NCBI RefSeq assembly: GCF_004000865.1 | Contig: NZ_BIMB01000004.1 | Coordinates: forward strand, 62,001-126,000 | DNA length: 64,000 bases | Source of the DNA: Paenibacillus elgii NBRC 100335 | GTDB lineage: Bacteria; Bacillota; Bacilli; Paenibacillales; NBRC-103111 | Reading direction: 5' to 3' | Part shown: piece after piece, positions 8,299-17,896 of the stretch | How positions within the stretch are numbered: position 1 is the stretch's first letter | How the letters are laid out: every line of letters starts with the position of its first letter | Position numbers and translations under genes: made by a program | The notes under the pieces: generated by a model | Seen by the model: the letters and a program-made list of their open reading frames with translations, nothing else | Told to the model about the DNA's origin: nothing | Databases searched by the model: none

Positions 8299-10755
8299 CT
8301 ACAGTTCCATACCACTATATCCCATGCTTCGATAACCTTTGATCCTTTTCTTATACATACTCATCAGTAGTGGCACCTGAAGGTCAACATAATCGTAGAT
8401 TTGCACATCCTTTTTATTACTATGTGAACGATGTAATCGTCCCGCATATTGCTGGAGTGTTCCTTTCCAAGAAATCGGGTGGACCAGAAATAAAGTATCC
8501 AGCCTCGCATCATCAAAGCCTTCACCGATCAATTTTCCCGTTGCTATAAATACCCTTTCCTCCGAATCCGCAATACTGGCGATCTTCACACGAAGTGCTT
8601 CCCGCTGCTTTTTGCCCATACCACCGCGCAACACAATCACGTTTTTGGCAAACTTTTCTAATCTTTTTTCAAAATATTCGACATGAGCTGTTCGCTCTGT
8701 AAGCAAAATAGGAGACCTTCCTTGGTCCAAGCATTTGAGCAAATCATCAAAAATTAATTCATTTCTGCTTTCGTCATTGATGAGCATTTGATATATATCT
8801 TGTATTTTCAAATGCCCTGATTCACCGGGAATTTTAAAGGTCGTATACCTCGGGATTACTTTGTGATCTATTCCACGAGCTAGCGCTTGTGACTTCGGAT
8901 CAATTTTGATCCGAATCGGGCCGCACTGCATCAACACAATTGGCTGGTGACCATCCTGACGGGCTGGTGTAGCCGTCAGTCCGACGACATATTTCGCCTT
9001 TGCCTTTTTTAGAACTTGCTCAAAACTGAAAGCTGAAACATGGTGACACTCATCGACGATAATCTGACCATACTCAGCCAGATAGTCTTTGATTTGTCCC
9101 TTGTGATTCAAACTTTGGATAATAGCAATATCGACACAGCCAGTACGTTTTTCCTTCCCACCGCCGATGATTCCAATATCCTTAGGGCTCAGATTCAAAA
9201 ATGTGCTGAGTCTCTCCTTCCATTGATCCATCAATTCCCGCCGATGGACAAGGATCAACGTATTCACCTGTCTTGAAGCAATAATGGAAGCGGCTACTAC
9301 CGCTTTTCCAAAAGCTGTCGTAGCCGAAAGAATTCCTGTATCATGCGCCAAAATCGATCTTGCCGCGGTATCTTGCAGCATGGAAAGTTTTCCAAGAAAC
9401 ACCACATCAATATGCTTGCCTGCATTACGTTCGTCGGTGATCGATAGTTCGACTTGATGCCGATTAAACAGGTGAATAACCTCATGATACAAGCCTCTCG
9501 GAAGCGCAACATGGTTAGGAAAATCATCCGAGCAACCGATGACTCGCGGCTTCCCGTAAGTTGGTAAGCGCATGGCCTGTGTTTTATAAAAATCGGGATT
9601 TTGAAAAGCGGCTAATCGCTGAAGGTGGTTTAACATCTTGACAGGCAAACCATGTTTCTCGATATATATCATATTGGCTAGCACAATATTGACGGTTGGG
9701 GGCAGCTTGAATTGTTCTTGATCATCAGATGAAAACGCAGCTTGATCCCAGGGCTTGGCTTCATCATTATCTTCACCCCAATGACCGACATTCAGCAAGG
9801 CATCATTGTGCGCAGCTTCCCGAACCACTTTTTCAACTTCGGCCAAGGTCATTTTGGGCAGTGTAGATAAAAAGCTCCACTGATCCTCATATGGCAGGAA
9901 GTATTCATCTACAAAGATACTGTTGCCTTCCTTACGAGGAGCTCCTTGCAACGGCAAAGCAATCAAATTGCCAAAGCCGCCTTTGGGCAATGTATCCTGA
10001 TTCGGAAACAAGCGATCATACGATTCCAAGCTGAGCTGATATCTTCTCTCCATGGTTTTGGTCAAGAGAGCGCAGCCAAGCTTTCTAGCAAGGCTTGCGT
10101 CTGTCGGTTGCTCGAAAAAAATCCATACATGGCCTCCATTCCCAGAGCGAGACCTTTCCAAAGCGGCCGGGACGTTCATTTCTTTGCATGTTTTCATCAC
10201 TGCGCTGGCATCCTGCTGCCAATTTTGTTTGTCAAAATCGATTGCCAGAAACCAGCAGGTTTCATCCATAAGCATCGGGTACACCCCGATGATTCGATTT
10301 ATTTTGGCATCTAGGTGTCCTGCGATCACCTCATCCGTTACCGGCAGGAATTCCCGATGAAGGCATTCTGAGCATTTGATTTGCGGCTTTTTGCAAACCG
10401 CGGTCCACTCGCGATGGCAAGCTGGAGAATAACCTGACTTTCCGTTCTTGCTTTCCCATCGGACCGGATACACATCCTCCCGCCCATGGAATAGACTGCG
10501 GAACAAAGCAATTTTCTCGTCGGGCGTAGAGTAATTATGAACGCTCCCTTTTACATTTTTACGGGAACGAACAAGCTCAGGTTCTTGCACTACCTCGGAT
10601 GGAGAGAACTGAGGGAAGGTATTTGTAGTACTTAAACTTTGTAATTGATCTTCTGTTTCAAGCAACAGTAATCTTTGCTTGAGCTTCTGGTTTTCAAGCC
10701 TGAGTCGTTCAATTTCTTGTAGTGCAAGCGCAAGCTTGTCTTCAAGTTCTTTCAT
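8299..10755 (-). CDS. TOTE-type primase-SF2 helicase fusion
   Basis: An 818-residue conflict-system protein. Residues 1-45 form a leucine-heptad coiled coil. Next comes an archaeo-eukaryotic primase domain of the TOTE type: two Cys pairs (around CKKPQIKCSEC), the metal motif AIDFD (about 172) and the GGHVW motif (about 205). The C-terminal half is a superfamily 2 helicase with a Walker A-like region (TTAFGKAVVA), DECHH, SAT-like GLTATPARQDGH and motif VI QYAGRLHR. TOTE systems are predicted NTP-dependent defences against invading nucleic acid; the mode of action is unproven. The Walker A lacks the usual GxGK spacing (TAFGK), as in several members of this helicase group. The gene stands alone, leftward. 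Confidence 0.85.
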   Translation of the reverse strand: MKELEDKLALALQEIERLRLENQKLKQRLLLLETEDQLQSLSTTNTFPQFSPSEVVQEPELVRSRKNVKGSVHNYSTPDEKIALFRSLFHGREDVYPVRWESKNGKSGYSPACHREWTAVCKKPQIKCSECLHREFLPVTDEVIAGHLDAKINRIIGVYPMLMDETCWFLAIDFDKQNWQQDASAVMKTCKEMNVPAALERSRSGNGGHVWIFFEQPTDASLARKLGCALLTKTMERRYQLSLESYDRLFPNQDTLPKGGFGNLIALPLQGAPRKEGNSIFVDEYFLPYEDQWSFLSTLPKMTLAEVEKVVREAAHNDALLNVGHWGEDNDEAKPWDQAAFSSDDQEQFKLPPTVNIVLANMIYIEKHGLPVKMLNHLQRLAAFQNPDFYKTQAMRLPTYGKPRVIGCSDDFPNHVALPRGLYHEVIHLFNRHQVELSITDERNAGKHIDVVFLGKLSMLQDTAARSILAHDTGILSATTAFGKAVVAASIIASRQVNTLILVHRRELMDQWKERLSTFLNLSPKDIGIIGGGKEKRTGCVDIAIIQSLNHKGQIKDYLAEYGQIIVDECHHVSAFSFEQVLKKAKAKYVVGLTATPARQDGHQPIVLMQCGPIRIKIDPKSQALARGIDHKVIPRYTTFKIPGESGHLKIQDIYQMLINDESRNELIFDDLLKCLDQGRSPILLTERTAHVEYFEKRLEKFAKNVIVLRGGMGKKQREALRVKIASIADSEERVFIATGKLIGEGFDDARLDTLFLVHPISWKGTLQQYAGRLHRSHSNKKDVQIYDYVDLQVPLLMSMYKKRIKGYRSMGYSGMEL

Positions 10756-10847
10756 GTTTCCTCCATATAATCCAGTCTAAAAACGACGAGGAGTCTCTTA
10801 AACATTGTAACATGCAAAATCCATAAATACCCATTTCCAAAACAGAG

Positions 10848-10874
10848 AAAACCCCATCCGTTAAGATAGGGTTT
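10848..10874 (-). terminator. Terminator of the retropepsin gene pair
   Basis: Minus-strand arms AAACCCTATC and GATGGGGTTT around TTAACG are followed by TCTC, three bases after the stop of the retropepsin gene. One arm position is unpaired. Confidence 0.6.
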
Positions 10875-10876
10875 GT

Positions 10877-11266
10877 TTATGAGTGCGCGATATTCATAGT
10901 TTTGAAGTCAATCTTAAGCCCAACTGCTGTCATGAAATCTATACCAAGGATTCCATCAAAGCCATAAGGTTCTCTTGTCATACCCAACTGGAGTTTAAAA
11001 GATGGTAACATGATGTTTCCAATTTGCAGGCTATCCACGATTTGTTCATAGCATAACTCACTCGCACCGCCAACACCATACATCCGTTTGGCAGTTCCAT
11101 TGATCATATCAAGATAAAGTCCGATCTTTGCCAATAAATCCGTATCAAATATGGTGGAAGCACATCCTGTATCAAACAAAACATTGCTCATTTCAATGGT
11201 CTTCTCTTGGTATGTGCATGAAAATGAAACCAACGGAAGACCGTGTTCCAGTCTGAGCCTCATCAT
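10877..11266 (-). CDS. Retropepsin-like aspartic protease
   Basis: A 129-residue protein with the aspartic-protease signature LFDTGCAST (residues 30-38), an ILGIDFM segment (about 107-113) and hydrophobic strands between. This is the single-domain retroviral-type fold, which must dimerise. No signal peptide or membrane segment is present, so it should be cytoplasmic. Its ATG overlaps the stop of the upstream small gene (ATGA), so the two are translationally coupled. Substrate unknown. The position between a TOTE gene and McrBC-like genes suggests, but does not prove, a role in a conflict system. Confidence 0.75.
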   Translation of the reverse strand: MMRLRLEHGLPLVSFSCTYQEKTIEMSNVLFDTGCASTIFDTDLLAKIGLYLDMINGTAKRMYGVGGASELCYEQIVDSLQIGNIMLPSFKLQLGMTREPYGFDGILGIDFMTAVGLKIDFKTMNIAHS

Positions 11267-11520
11267 GATCTACGAATCCCTGTAAAGTATTCCTCGATAA
11301 CTTCAATTTCCTGCTTGCTGGTATGGAATACATAAAATTCACGTTCGGGATTTTCCTTATGGTAGTGTTTATACCCTTCCCAAGCCTGGATAGGGTTATC
11401 GTATTCTTCCACAACCGTCATTTCTTCAATCGTCCGTACGCGATTGTTTGACACAGCTTTGAGGGCTTCCACCAGGACAAAACGACAGGGGTAATGGTTG
11501 CAAACCTCCGACCATTTCAT
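11263..11520 (-). CDS. Small partner protein of the retropepsin
   Basis: An 85-residue acidic soluble protein (MKWSEVCNHYP...). ATG 11520 was chosen over an upstream in-frame start because AAGGGG stands about 9 bases before it. The core has the look of a conserved protein often found directly upstream of single-domain retropepsins in Firmicutes (my recollection). It may be a chaperone, regulator or substrate of the protease. The stop overlaps the next start by four bases. Function unknown. Confidence 0.7.
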   Translation of the reverse strand: MKWSEVCNHYPCRFVLVEALKAVSNNRVRTIEEMTVVEEYDNPIQAWEGYKHYHKENPEREFYVFHTSKQEIEVIEEYFTGIRRS

Positions 11521-11592
11521 TTCAATCAGCCCCTTACAATAAAAAGTTAAAATCATTATAACATAGAACTTCAGTTACCTTCATCGTTGAAA

Positions 11593-11741
11593 TCATTTTG
11601 TTAAATCAGCGGGAGACAATAGCTTTACAAATTCGGATGTAGTTATGGCTTTTCCATGCTTATATGCTTCCATGCTTCGATCCATCATTCGTTTAAGACC
11701 TGATTTGATCGGATTTCCTTAGTGATGGATATCGGTTCCAT
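11593..11741 (-). pseudogene. Frameshifted small third gene of the McrBC-like operon
   Basis: Starting 14 bases after the DUF2357 stop, an ATG at 11741 with a GAGGGGAG ribosome site reads MEPISITKEIRSNQ and soon meets a stop. The other frame then gives GLKRMMDRSMEAYKHGK and ...VKLLSPADLTK before a stop at 11593. Together these look like one protein of about 49 residues broken by a frameshift near 11690-11700. The composition resembles a small antitoxin or anchor-type helix protein. I do not recognise the family. Confidence 0.4.
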
Positions 11742-11754
11742 CCGCTCTCCCCTC

Positions 11755-14169
11755 TCACCTAAGCTCCATCCCCAAAATCGATTGCGCCAAGTCCACATGC
11801 TCGTTATCCAGCTCTACGTGAACCTGCCCGTGCCTGCGCATCTCGCGCCACTCCTTCAAATGTGCCGCGCTATCCAGCTTCAGCTCCGCAATATCTAGCG
11901 CCCGATCGAACAGGTACTTTGACGTATAGAGCACCGTATATATCCCGTATTCGCCCAGTTCAATCGGTTTCTCCCGACGCAGCCATTCCTCCACGGTGAA
12001 CTTCACGTACAACTGCTCTTCCGTTCCTTGACTCGCCGGCCTCTCCGTGATCTCCTTACGCCGCAGAACCTTCCAATCCGCAACCTTACCGTACCATTGA
12101 ATCCCAGTCTCCCCTTGTGACCCAAACTTCTCCTGAGACTGACAGACGGCAACATACTCGATCTGACTTAAAATTTTATGATCCGAAATATTCTCTAGCG
12201 GCACGTGATAAAAGCGATGCTTCCGAGCTACCTCTAGCTGCGAAACCTCCCTTAACGAGCCCACCAGCACATTCTTCCCAGCCAGATGATCCTGGTAATA
12301 CTGCTTTGTCCCTCGCGGCCGCGTTGAGCGTTCGTAGGCTTTTTCTGGGCTATCCATAATAATTTCATCCAGAAACCGCTCCATCAACGAAGTCGCATTC
12401 GGCAAAAATGGAAACGCTCCTACGTTAATCAGCTCGATACTTTTATACAGCTTATGCTCCTGAAACCGTTCTTCGTCGGGGTACGGAAACAGCACATAAG
12501 CCCCGAACATGCTGCGCTCGTATTCGTGCTCCTGCTTGTCCATATACACAATGGCGTCCCGGTAACGGTGCATCGTATTGATGTCATCCTCTTCTGGTCC
12601 GGGCATCCGGTACTTTTTGTAATACGACGTACCTTCGTAAGCCGGGTTCAAGCGGTATTTCGCATCAAAAATATATTTATACTCCGCAGCAGTATCGTTC
12701 TTCTTGAGCGTTAATACATTGTCCGGCCGCTGAGCCAAGGTCGGGCTCGTATCTCCGCTCGGCAAAGCATTGTAGAACAACGTAAACTCTTCCCCGTTGC
12801 TCGGGTTACGATATTCCATCTTTGCTTGCTGCGTTTTATCCAATGTTACAAACAAGCCTGTCCGGTCCACGCGAATGATGTCCTGGTTCAACAATTCGTA
12901 TTTCTTGCTCAGCAGTTGGTGGATTTTGAGGAAGCACCAGTATTCGTACAGCTTCGCCAAGTCCTTCATAGACAGACGAAACAAATCGCTCTGAATCGAC
13001 AAGCCCTTCATCAGCATCAGGTAATAACGGTACACCTCCCGGTAACCCGGTGCCATCTGAAGCACTAGCGAAACGGACATATGTGTCATGTCGCCCACGT
13101 TCAGAAAATCAAGCGCTAGCACCCGCTGAAGCTGTGTCTGCATGAGCTCTAGACGCTTTAGTAACTGCGGGTCGCGGTCGCGACCTTTTTCGGACAGTCG
13201 CTTTTTCAGCCCTTTCAGCTTCTGCTGGATGCGCAATAGCACCCAACGCACGAACCGATTTTCGGGCGTATCGTAATGCACCTGCCGCTTCGTCTCCAGT
13301 ACATGGCTCGGGACCATCCGCTGCCCTTGAACTGGAATAAACCCAAGCCGCTCGTCCGGGCGGAGTAAATGAGGTCGCTTCGCCAGAAAGGCGACGTTTT
13401 CTTTGCCCGCTTTCTTCACTCGCGCCGCGTCGACAACTCGTTTATCCACTTGAAGCTGAGTATGAGGCGCCTGCTTGATCCGCTCCACGGCTTGCACGAG
13501 CTGCGCGAAAACGTGCTGGAGGATCGTGAAAAACTCCGTCAAACTCTGATTCTTCGTCTCCCTGAGCCCCGTCAGGTGATACGTCTTCCGCAAGAAATCA
13601 AATGACAGATTATATATCTGCTCGTTCACGTCCTTGAGGATCATCTCGTAGTCGCGCTTGTAATCCATCTTGGCCGGAAAAATCTCCAGCTGAAGCTGCA
13701 TCACCGTCTGCCCATGCACGCGCAGCTCCAGCTCAGTATGCCCGACTTCGTTCTGGAAATTGAGAATGCCGGATAGAATCTTTTGGCTCTTGCCCAGAGG
13801 CTTCACCGCTTCACGTAAATGAACGTTCTCATGGTGGAAGGTCAGCTCGACCTCCTGCTTCTTCTCGATGACCAGCACATAAGACTGAGTCTCGAAAAAG
13901 ATCGGATAGCCTTGGTTTCCTTGGCCCCTTAGCACTAGCTCCTTCGTTACCGGGGAAAAGACGGCTATCGACTCGATAGCTACCGACGCGGACGGAGCAG
14001 CTACGTGAAAATGAGCGCTCACCCATTCCTCCCCCTCGCTACGATGAAGCTGTAGCGTCTCCACGGTCGGGTGAAACGGCTTACCTTTGATATAGAGATC
14101 GAACAGATTCGTCTCCACGCGCAGAAGCTCTACGCTCTGATTAAGAGAGCCAGTATGAGGTGAATCCAT
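11755..14169 (-). CDS. DUF2357 / PD-(D/E)XK nuclease protein, McrC-like partner
   Basis: An 804-residue protein. The N-terminal 350 residues are a DUF2357-type region rich in beta strands and helices (for example PLGKSQKILSGILNFQNEVG). A PD-(D/E)XK-like nuclease core follows at about residues 480-560: RPD, then YIFDAKYRL, where D-A-K is the catalytic pair. It is the nuclease partner of the AAA+ GTPase-like gene at 14141, whose 3' end overlaps its start by 29 bases. By analogy with McrBC the pair should cleave modified or foreign DNA after NTP-driven translocation. The specificity is unknown. Confidence 0.75.
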   Translation of the reverse strand: MDSPHTGSLNQSVELLRVETNLFDLYIKGKPFHPTVETLQLHRSEGEEWVSAHFHVAAPSASVAIESIAVFSPVTKELVLRGQGNQGYPIFFETQSYVLVIEKKQEVELTFHHENVHLREAVKPLGKSQKILSGILNFQNEVGHTELELRVHGQTVMQLQLEIFPAKMDYKRDYEMILKDVNEQIYNLSFDFLRKTYHLTGLRETKNQSLTEFFTILQHVFAQLVQAVERIKQAPHTQLQVDKRVVDAARVKKAGKENVAFLAKRPHLLRPDERLGFIPVQGQRMVPSHVLETKRQVHYDTPENRFVRWVLLRIQQKLKGLKKRLSEKGRDRDPQLLKRLELMQTQLQRVLALDFLNVGDMTHMSVSLVLQMAPGYREVYRYYLMLMKGLSIQSDLFRLSMKDLAKLYEYWCFLKIHQLLSKKYELLNQDIIRVDRTGLFVTLDKTQQAKMEYRNPSNGEEFTLFYNALPSGDTSPTLAQRPDNVLTLKKNDTAAEYKYIFDAKYRLNPAYEGTSYYKKYRMPGPEEDDINTMHRYRDAIVYMDKQEHEYERSMFGAYVLFPYPDEERFQEHKLYKSIELINVGAFPFLPNATSLMERFLDEIIMDSPEKAYERSTRPRGTKQYYQDHLAGKNVLVGSLREVSQLEVARKHRFYHVPLENISDHKILSQIEYVAVCQSQEKFGSQGETGIQWYGKVADWKVLRRKEITERPASQGTEEQLYVKFTVEEWLRREKPIELGEYGIYTVLYTSKYLFDRALDIAELKLDSAAHLKEWREMRRHGQVHVELDNEHVDLAQSILGMELR

Positions 14170-16354
14170 CTTCCTCCAACCTCCGCAGCATAAAGGCTAT
14201 TTTTCGCGCGCTTTGCGGGTATTTCACGGACTCGGACGATGATCCGGCATTCCACTTGAAATTGGACTCCGTCGGGTCATCCATCATCTTCTGAATCGGC
14301 AGGCTCTTATCCAACGCTACCTCCATCAATTGCAGCAGTGCTCGCTTCACCGAGCTTCCGCTCCCTTGAACCCGAGGCAAAATCTTTTGCAAAAGCTGCA
14401 TATCCAGCGCAGCATCCTCGCTCAGTAGTTGGAAGCACTCGTTGTATATGAGATAAAAGCAAATCGCATCGCGAATACGGAATCCGACATGAGAATGAAT
14501 CTCTTCGAGAATGGTATTGATCTTCACCAACTTATCCGTTGTTCGGTGTACGAGGTCTCGGTACTCTCTATATACATCGACCAGTTGCAAATAATCGCTC
14601 CGCAAAAAGCTGTTGGGAATCTGCGTCGCAAGTTCGTCATCGTCGGCCAACGCTTCGTCCGGGTACTGAGCCAGGTTAATGTAGTTGAATTCAATCGTAT
14701 TGGCTCGGTCCAATACCTTCTTGCTGAACGGATGCGTGGTCTCGTCCATATTGACCGTCCCGACGAGGTACACGTTATCCGGCAAATACATATTTCCGAA
14801 GGTCTGCTGATCTTGGTCCGTCGTAAGCGAGTCTTTCCCGATTAACGAAGCCGTCACGATACGGTCATCGCGCCATTCCTGGGTCTCTAACACACTCAAC
14901 AAGTCGCTAAAGTAATGCTCCACCCGCGCTAGATTCATTTCGTCCAGGCAAATAAAATAAGGCTTGTGCCGATTGCTCGGCTTGGTCGCTTCTAGCAGCA
15001 CCTCCGTCAACCTACCGGGGCGAAAAGTGCCGGACAAGTCCTTATAGCCAAGCAGATCAGAAGGATCACTCCAATCTGGCCGCACCGGGATTAAAGTGAA
15101 CTGTCGATTAGTGCTCGTTGCTCCAAGCGCCTCGGCGAATAGCTTGACCAGCTTCGTTTTGCCCGTTCCCGAGACGCCCGCGAGAATGACGAACGGCTTC
15201 GTTTTGAGAGATAGGTAGAAGTTCTCGATGAGATGGTCAGGGAATTGGAAGCCTTTGCGCCGGATGTAGGTTTGGATGGTTTGTACACGCTCTTTCACAG
15301 ACAACGGATCCAAAGATTCTGCTCCTATCTCGATCATGTCGGCTTCTACTTCTGTACCTGATTTCTTGATGGTGTCGACGTAATATTTATAATTCTCAAT
15401 CAAATTCTCAAGGTCAGATATCAATTGTTCATCATCTGGCACTTGATCTCGATCATAACGCACATATGCAACCGTAGATACCTGATAATCCCGTCCAATG
15501 CCGCTAGTCGTGAGATGAATATTCTCGTCTTTTTGAAAATGGTCGAGGGATAATAGTTCCCGCATTTGCTTTACTTTTTGACGCAAGTACTCGTGGCTTT
15601 CTTTTTTTCCTTTTTCCCCTGGACCTGTAACACCTTGTGCTAGAGTTAAGTAAACACAGCTCATATCCTCTGCGAACAAATAAACAACATATTCTCCACG
15701 TTGGGTAGTTTCCGTAATCCGCTTATCTAGGATTGCTATCCATGGGATGTTAGCCCAGTTTCCCTGTCCAATAGAGCCCTGAATTTTATAGTGCTCATCG
15801 ATAAATGGGAGGCACTTTAATTGTTCCGGGATCGTTTTTCTAAATAACGTTCCTAATTGATGCCCTGAGAAAGGCTGCGTTTTAGCAGAAATATAGTCCC
15901 GCATGACTTGTTCGAGGTGCTCTCTAATTGCGACATGGTTATTAAAATGGTTATAGTAATTTTCAATTTCTGTTAAAGCATAATTACGCAAGTCTTCTAT
16001 CCCGTTTTCGTCAAGCTTTTCCCAGATTGAAGGCTTAAATGAAATACTCTGTTTTTGATCATGCGCATCAATTACTGAGGATAGAGCTTGAATCGGGGTA
16101 TTAATCAATGATTTTAATTGGTTCGTTGTTACATCAGACCACCTTAAAGCTAATTTTTTTGGAGGTGCATCTACTCGCTTTCCCTCTGCTTCTCTTTGTT
16201 GCAAATGGGTTAAAAACGCCTCTGAAATTCGTTGTAAAGAAAAGCTTTTGATTCGGGTATTGTTATACTCCTCTAACATTGCAAGAATCAAAACCATCTT
16301 ATATGACTTTTGCTTACTACGAAATATGGTTGAGAGTTCATTCGGTAGCGGCAT
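14141..16354 (-). CDS. McrB-like AAA+ restriction protein (MrcB/DUF3578 N-terminal sensor)
   Basis: A 737-residue protein. Residues 1-140 are helical with no assignment. Residues about 150-290 form an MrcB/DUF3578 domain (WIAILDKRITE, YVVYLFAEDMSCVYLTL). The AAA+ motor has Walker A GVSGTGKTKL (about 388), Walker B FICLDEMNLA (about 455) and the McrB signature region VGTVNMDETTHPFSKKVLDRA. ATG 16354 follows GGAGG by 6 bases. It forms a two-gene type IV-like restriction system with the DUF2357 nuclease downstream. The base composition changes in mid-gene: the N-terminal part (above about 15.3 kb) is AT-rich and the motor part is GC-rich, which suggests swapping of the sensor. Confidence 0.82.
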   Translation of the reverse strand: MPLPNELSTIFRSKQKSYKMVLILAMLEEYNNTRIKSFSLQRISEAFLTHLQQREAEGKRVDAPPKKLALRWSDVTTNQLKSLINTPIQALSSVIDAHDQKQSISFKPSIWEKLDENGIEDLRNYALTEIENYYNHFNNHVAIREHLEQVMRDYISAKTQPFSGHQLGTLFRKTIPEQLKCLPFIDEHYKIQGSIGQGNWANIPWIAILDKRITETTQRGEYVVYLFAEDMSCVYLTLAQGVTGPGEKGKKESHEYLRQKVKQMRELLSLDHFQKDENIHLTTSGIGRDYQVSTVAYVRYDRDQVPDDEQLISDLENLIENYKYYVDTIKKSGTEVEADMIEIGAESLDPLSVKERVQTIQTYIRRKGFQFPDHLIENFYLSLKTKPFVILAGVSGTGKTKLVKLFAEALGATSTNRQFTLIPVRPDWSDPSDLLGYKDLSGTFRPGRLTEVLLEATKPSNRHKPYFICLDEMNLARVEHYFSDLLSVLETQEWRDDRIVTASLIGKDSLTTDQDQQTFGNMYLPDNVYLVGTVNMDETTHPFSKKVLDRANTIEFNYINLAQYPDEALADDDELATQIPNSFLRSDYLQLVDVYREYRDLVHRTTDKLVKINTILEEIHSHVGFRIRDAICFYLIYNECFQLLSEDAALDMQLLQKILPRVQGSGSSVKRALLQLMEVALDKSLPIQKMMDDPTESNFKWNAGSSSESVKYPQSARKIAFMLRRLEEDGFTSYWLS

Positions 16355-16427
16355 TATGTTCCTCCATAATTACTAGCTTTAATTCATTTCTGATTAAACG
16401 TTAACGCATTATAAAACGATATAGAAA

Positions 16428-16448
16428 AAGAGCGGTTTTTCCGCTCTT
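16428..16448 (-). terminator. Hairpin terminator upstream of the mcrB-like gene
   Basis: AAGAGCGG and CCGCTCTT around five T residues; on the minus strand it ends in TTTTTCT. It lies about 75 bases before the mcrB-like start on the same strand. It may insulate the operon from upstream transcription or act as an attenuator. Confidence 0.65.
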
Positions 16449-16556
16449 CAGATACATTCGACAGATATTTACATTTTCCTGTATCTATGTAAAATTATTA
16501 GCACCAAAGTCCTTTAGTATGGTGTACGCATCTTCTTCCGTTTCTGGAGGTCAACT

Positions 16557-17132
16557 ATGGATCAAACTTCAATCATTACGATTTCACTGATAATTTGCAG
16601 CTTGTTCTTACTTGTGGAAACTATCATATTAGCAAAACTTCTTGCCGACCTTGAGCGTCCACTTAGAGCTTATTTTGGAGAATGGAATCAAGCTCGCGGC
16701 AGAGCTAAAAAGAGAGTAAGAAATCAAAATTTTCATCAAACCTACTATGCATACAGTCGTATTGAAAGTCATGCACTAAAAGAAATTCGTATACTGCTTA
16801 AATCCCACGATAATGATGCGACTTATTTTCAAATTGCTATTGATCTTTTCATCAGATTCATTCTACCTGTTGGTACTTTTTTTCTAGGAATTATCTTTTC
16901 TACCTCAAATAATCTACTTTCGATTCTAAGCAAGAATGCTCCTTCATCTGATGGGAGCAAAATCAACGATTTATTTTCTATGATCTTTGAAATTTCTAAT
17001 TTCATCTCTACATTTGTAATATCCTTGTTTATTATCTCTCTTATACAACATTCGTTTAGACTTCATCGGAAGAAACGAGTCTCTCTGCACTTATTAATTA
17101 TTGGTCAGATCTTAGAGGATAGGGAAGATTAG
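16557..17132 (+). CDS. Membrane protein of unknown family
   Basis: A 191-residue AT-rich gene with a GGAGG ribosome site. Hydrophobic segments lie at about residues 6-30, 98-122 (with YFQIAIDLFIRFILPVG leading in) and 140-165. A basic soluble loop of about 55 residues separates the first and second. I do not recognise it. Its position beside the McrBC-like genes and its low GC mark it as part of the acquired island. A small membrane accessory of a defence system is possible but unsupported. Confidence 0.5.
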   Translation: MDQTSIITISLIICSLFLLVETIILAKLLADLERPLRAYFGEWNQARGRAKKRVRNQNFHQTYYAYSRIESHALKEIRILLKSHDNDATYFQIAIDLFIRFILPVGTFFLGIIFSTSNNLLSILSKNAPSSDGSKINDLFSMIFEISNFISTFVISLFIISLIQHSFRLHRKKRVSLHLLIIGQILEDRED

Positions 17133-17187
17133 CAGATGCGGGAGCTTAAATCCTAACAAGAACATATTGATATAAGGACTCAGCGTC

Positions 17188-17583
17188 CTATACTACCTTT
17201 GTCGATAAATGATGTAGAATTCTATCGGTTTTAATTAAAATCTTTCGGATATGTTCCCCAATCGGTGGATTAAAGATTAAACTATCATAGTTTCTGGAAA
17301 GAAAGAGAACGGCAATTAAAAATAGCTCCGTATCCAATTCCACCTCGCCGTATGATCGGAGCGTTTTTATTAAGATTTCGTATGAAGGCTGAACATGTAC
17401 AAGTTGGCCGTTAATCTTAATATAGAACGCTCTGAGCATAGCTTCCACTGCCATACCAGCAAAAGAGAAACACTCCTCGTGCATTCCATGATGCAGGAAT
17501 AGCATAGCCATCTCCATATGCCCCTGAGAACTTTCATGCCAATATTGAATATCCGATAACAAATTATATTCAGAGATAGACAT
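17188..17583 (-). CDS. HEPN-like helical protein
   Basis: A 131-residue all-helical protein. The N-terminal SQGHMEMAMLFLHHGMHEECFSFAGMAVEAMLRAFY block resembles HEPN-domain proteins, which bind or cleave RNA or pair with nucleotidyltransferases. The usual catalytic Rx4-6H near the C-terminus is not clear (HIRKILIKTDRILHHL has an R...H at a different spacing). It may therefore be a non-catalytic HEPN. No partner nucleotidyltransferase gene is adjacent. An AAGGAAAG site precedes the ATG. Confidence 0.5.
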   Translation of the reverse strand: MSISEYNLLSDIQYWHESSQGHMEMAMLFLHHGMHEECFSFAGMAVEAMLRAFYIKINGQLVHVQPSYEILIKTLRSYGEVELDTELFLIAVLFLSRNYDSLIFNPPIGEHIRKILIKTDRILHHLSTKVV

Positions 17584-17767
17584 TTATCTTTCCTTCCTGA
17601 TTATTTTTAAATACTTAGCTTCTCGAAAAATAAAACAAATTCTTCCTATCACTATGCCTCTAACTTTGAGTGTTTTTCGTTTATTCTGAGTGGTTAATAA
17701 TTTCGATTACTCAAGAATAACCAGAAGCCATATATCCTCGTCAATAATTAATTCAATACGAGCGATT

Positions 17768-17896
17768 TTATAGCGCAGCTTCGTATGAAACGACATTCAC
17801 CATTCTAATTAAAGGCAAGAACTCCGCTAAATTGCTGACTTGTTTTTCAATGCACTTATCGTCCGGAAGTAATACTCGGATTTTTGAGACACTCAT
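17768..17896 (-). CDS. Possible 42-residue small protein
   Basis: An ATG at 17896 with a GGAGTGGGG stretch just upstream opens a 42-residue frame (MSVSKIRVLLPDD... ending SYEAAL). Leu/Val-rich strands and charged turns look protein-like, but the length allows chance. It lies in the AT-rich gap 17584-18161. The rest of that gap shows only the dyad-rich upstream region of the Xre gene. Confidence 0.3.
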   Translation of the reverse strand: MSVSKIRVLLPDDKCIEKQVSNLAEFLPLIRMVNVVSYEAAL

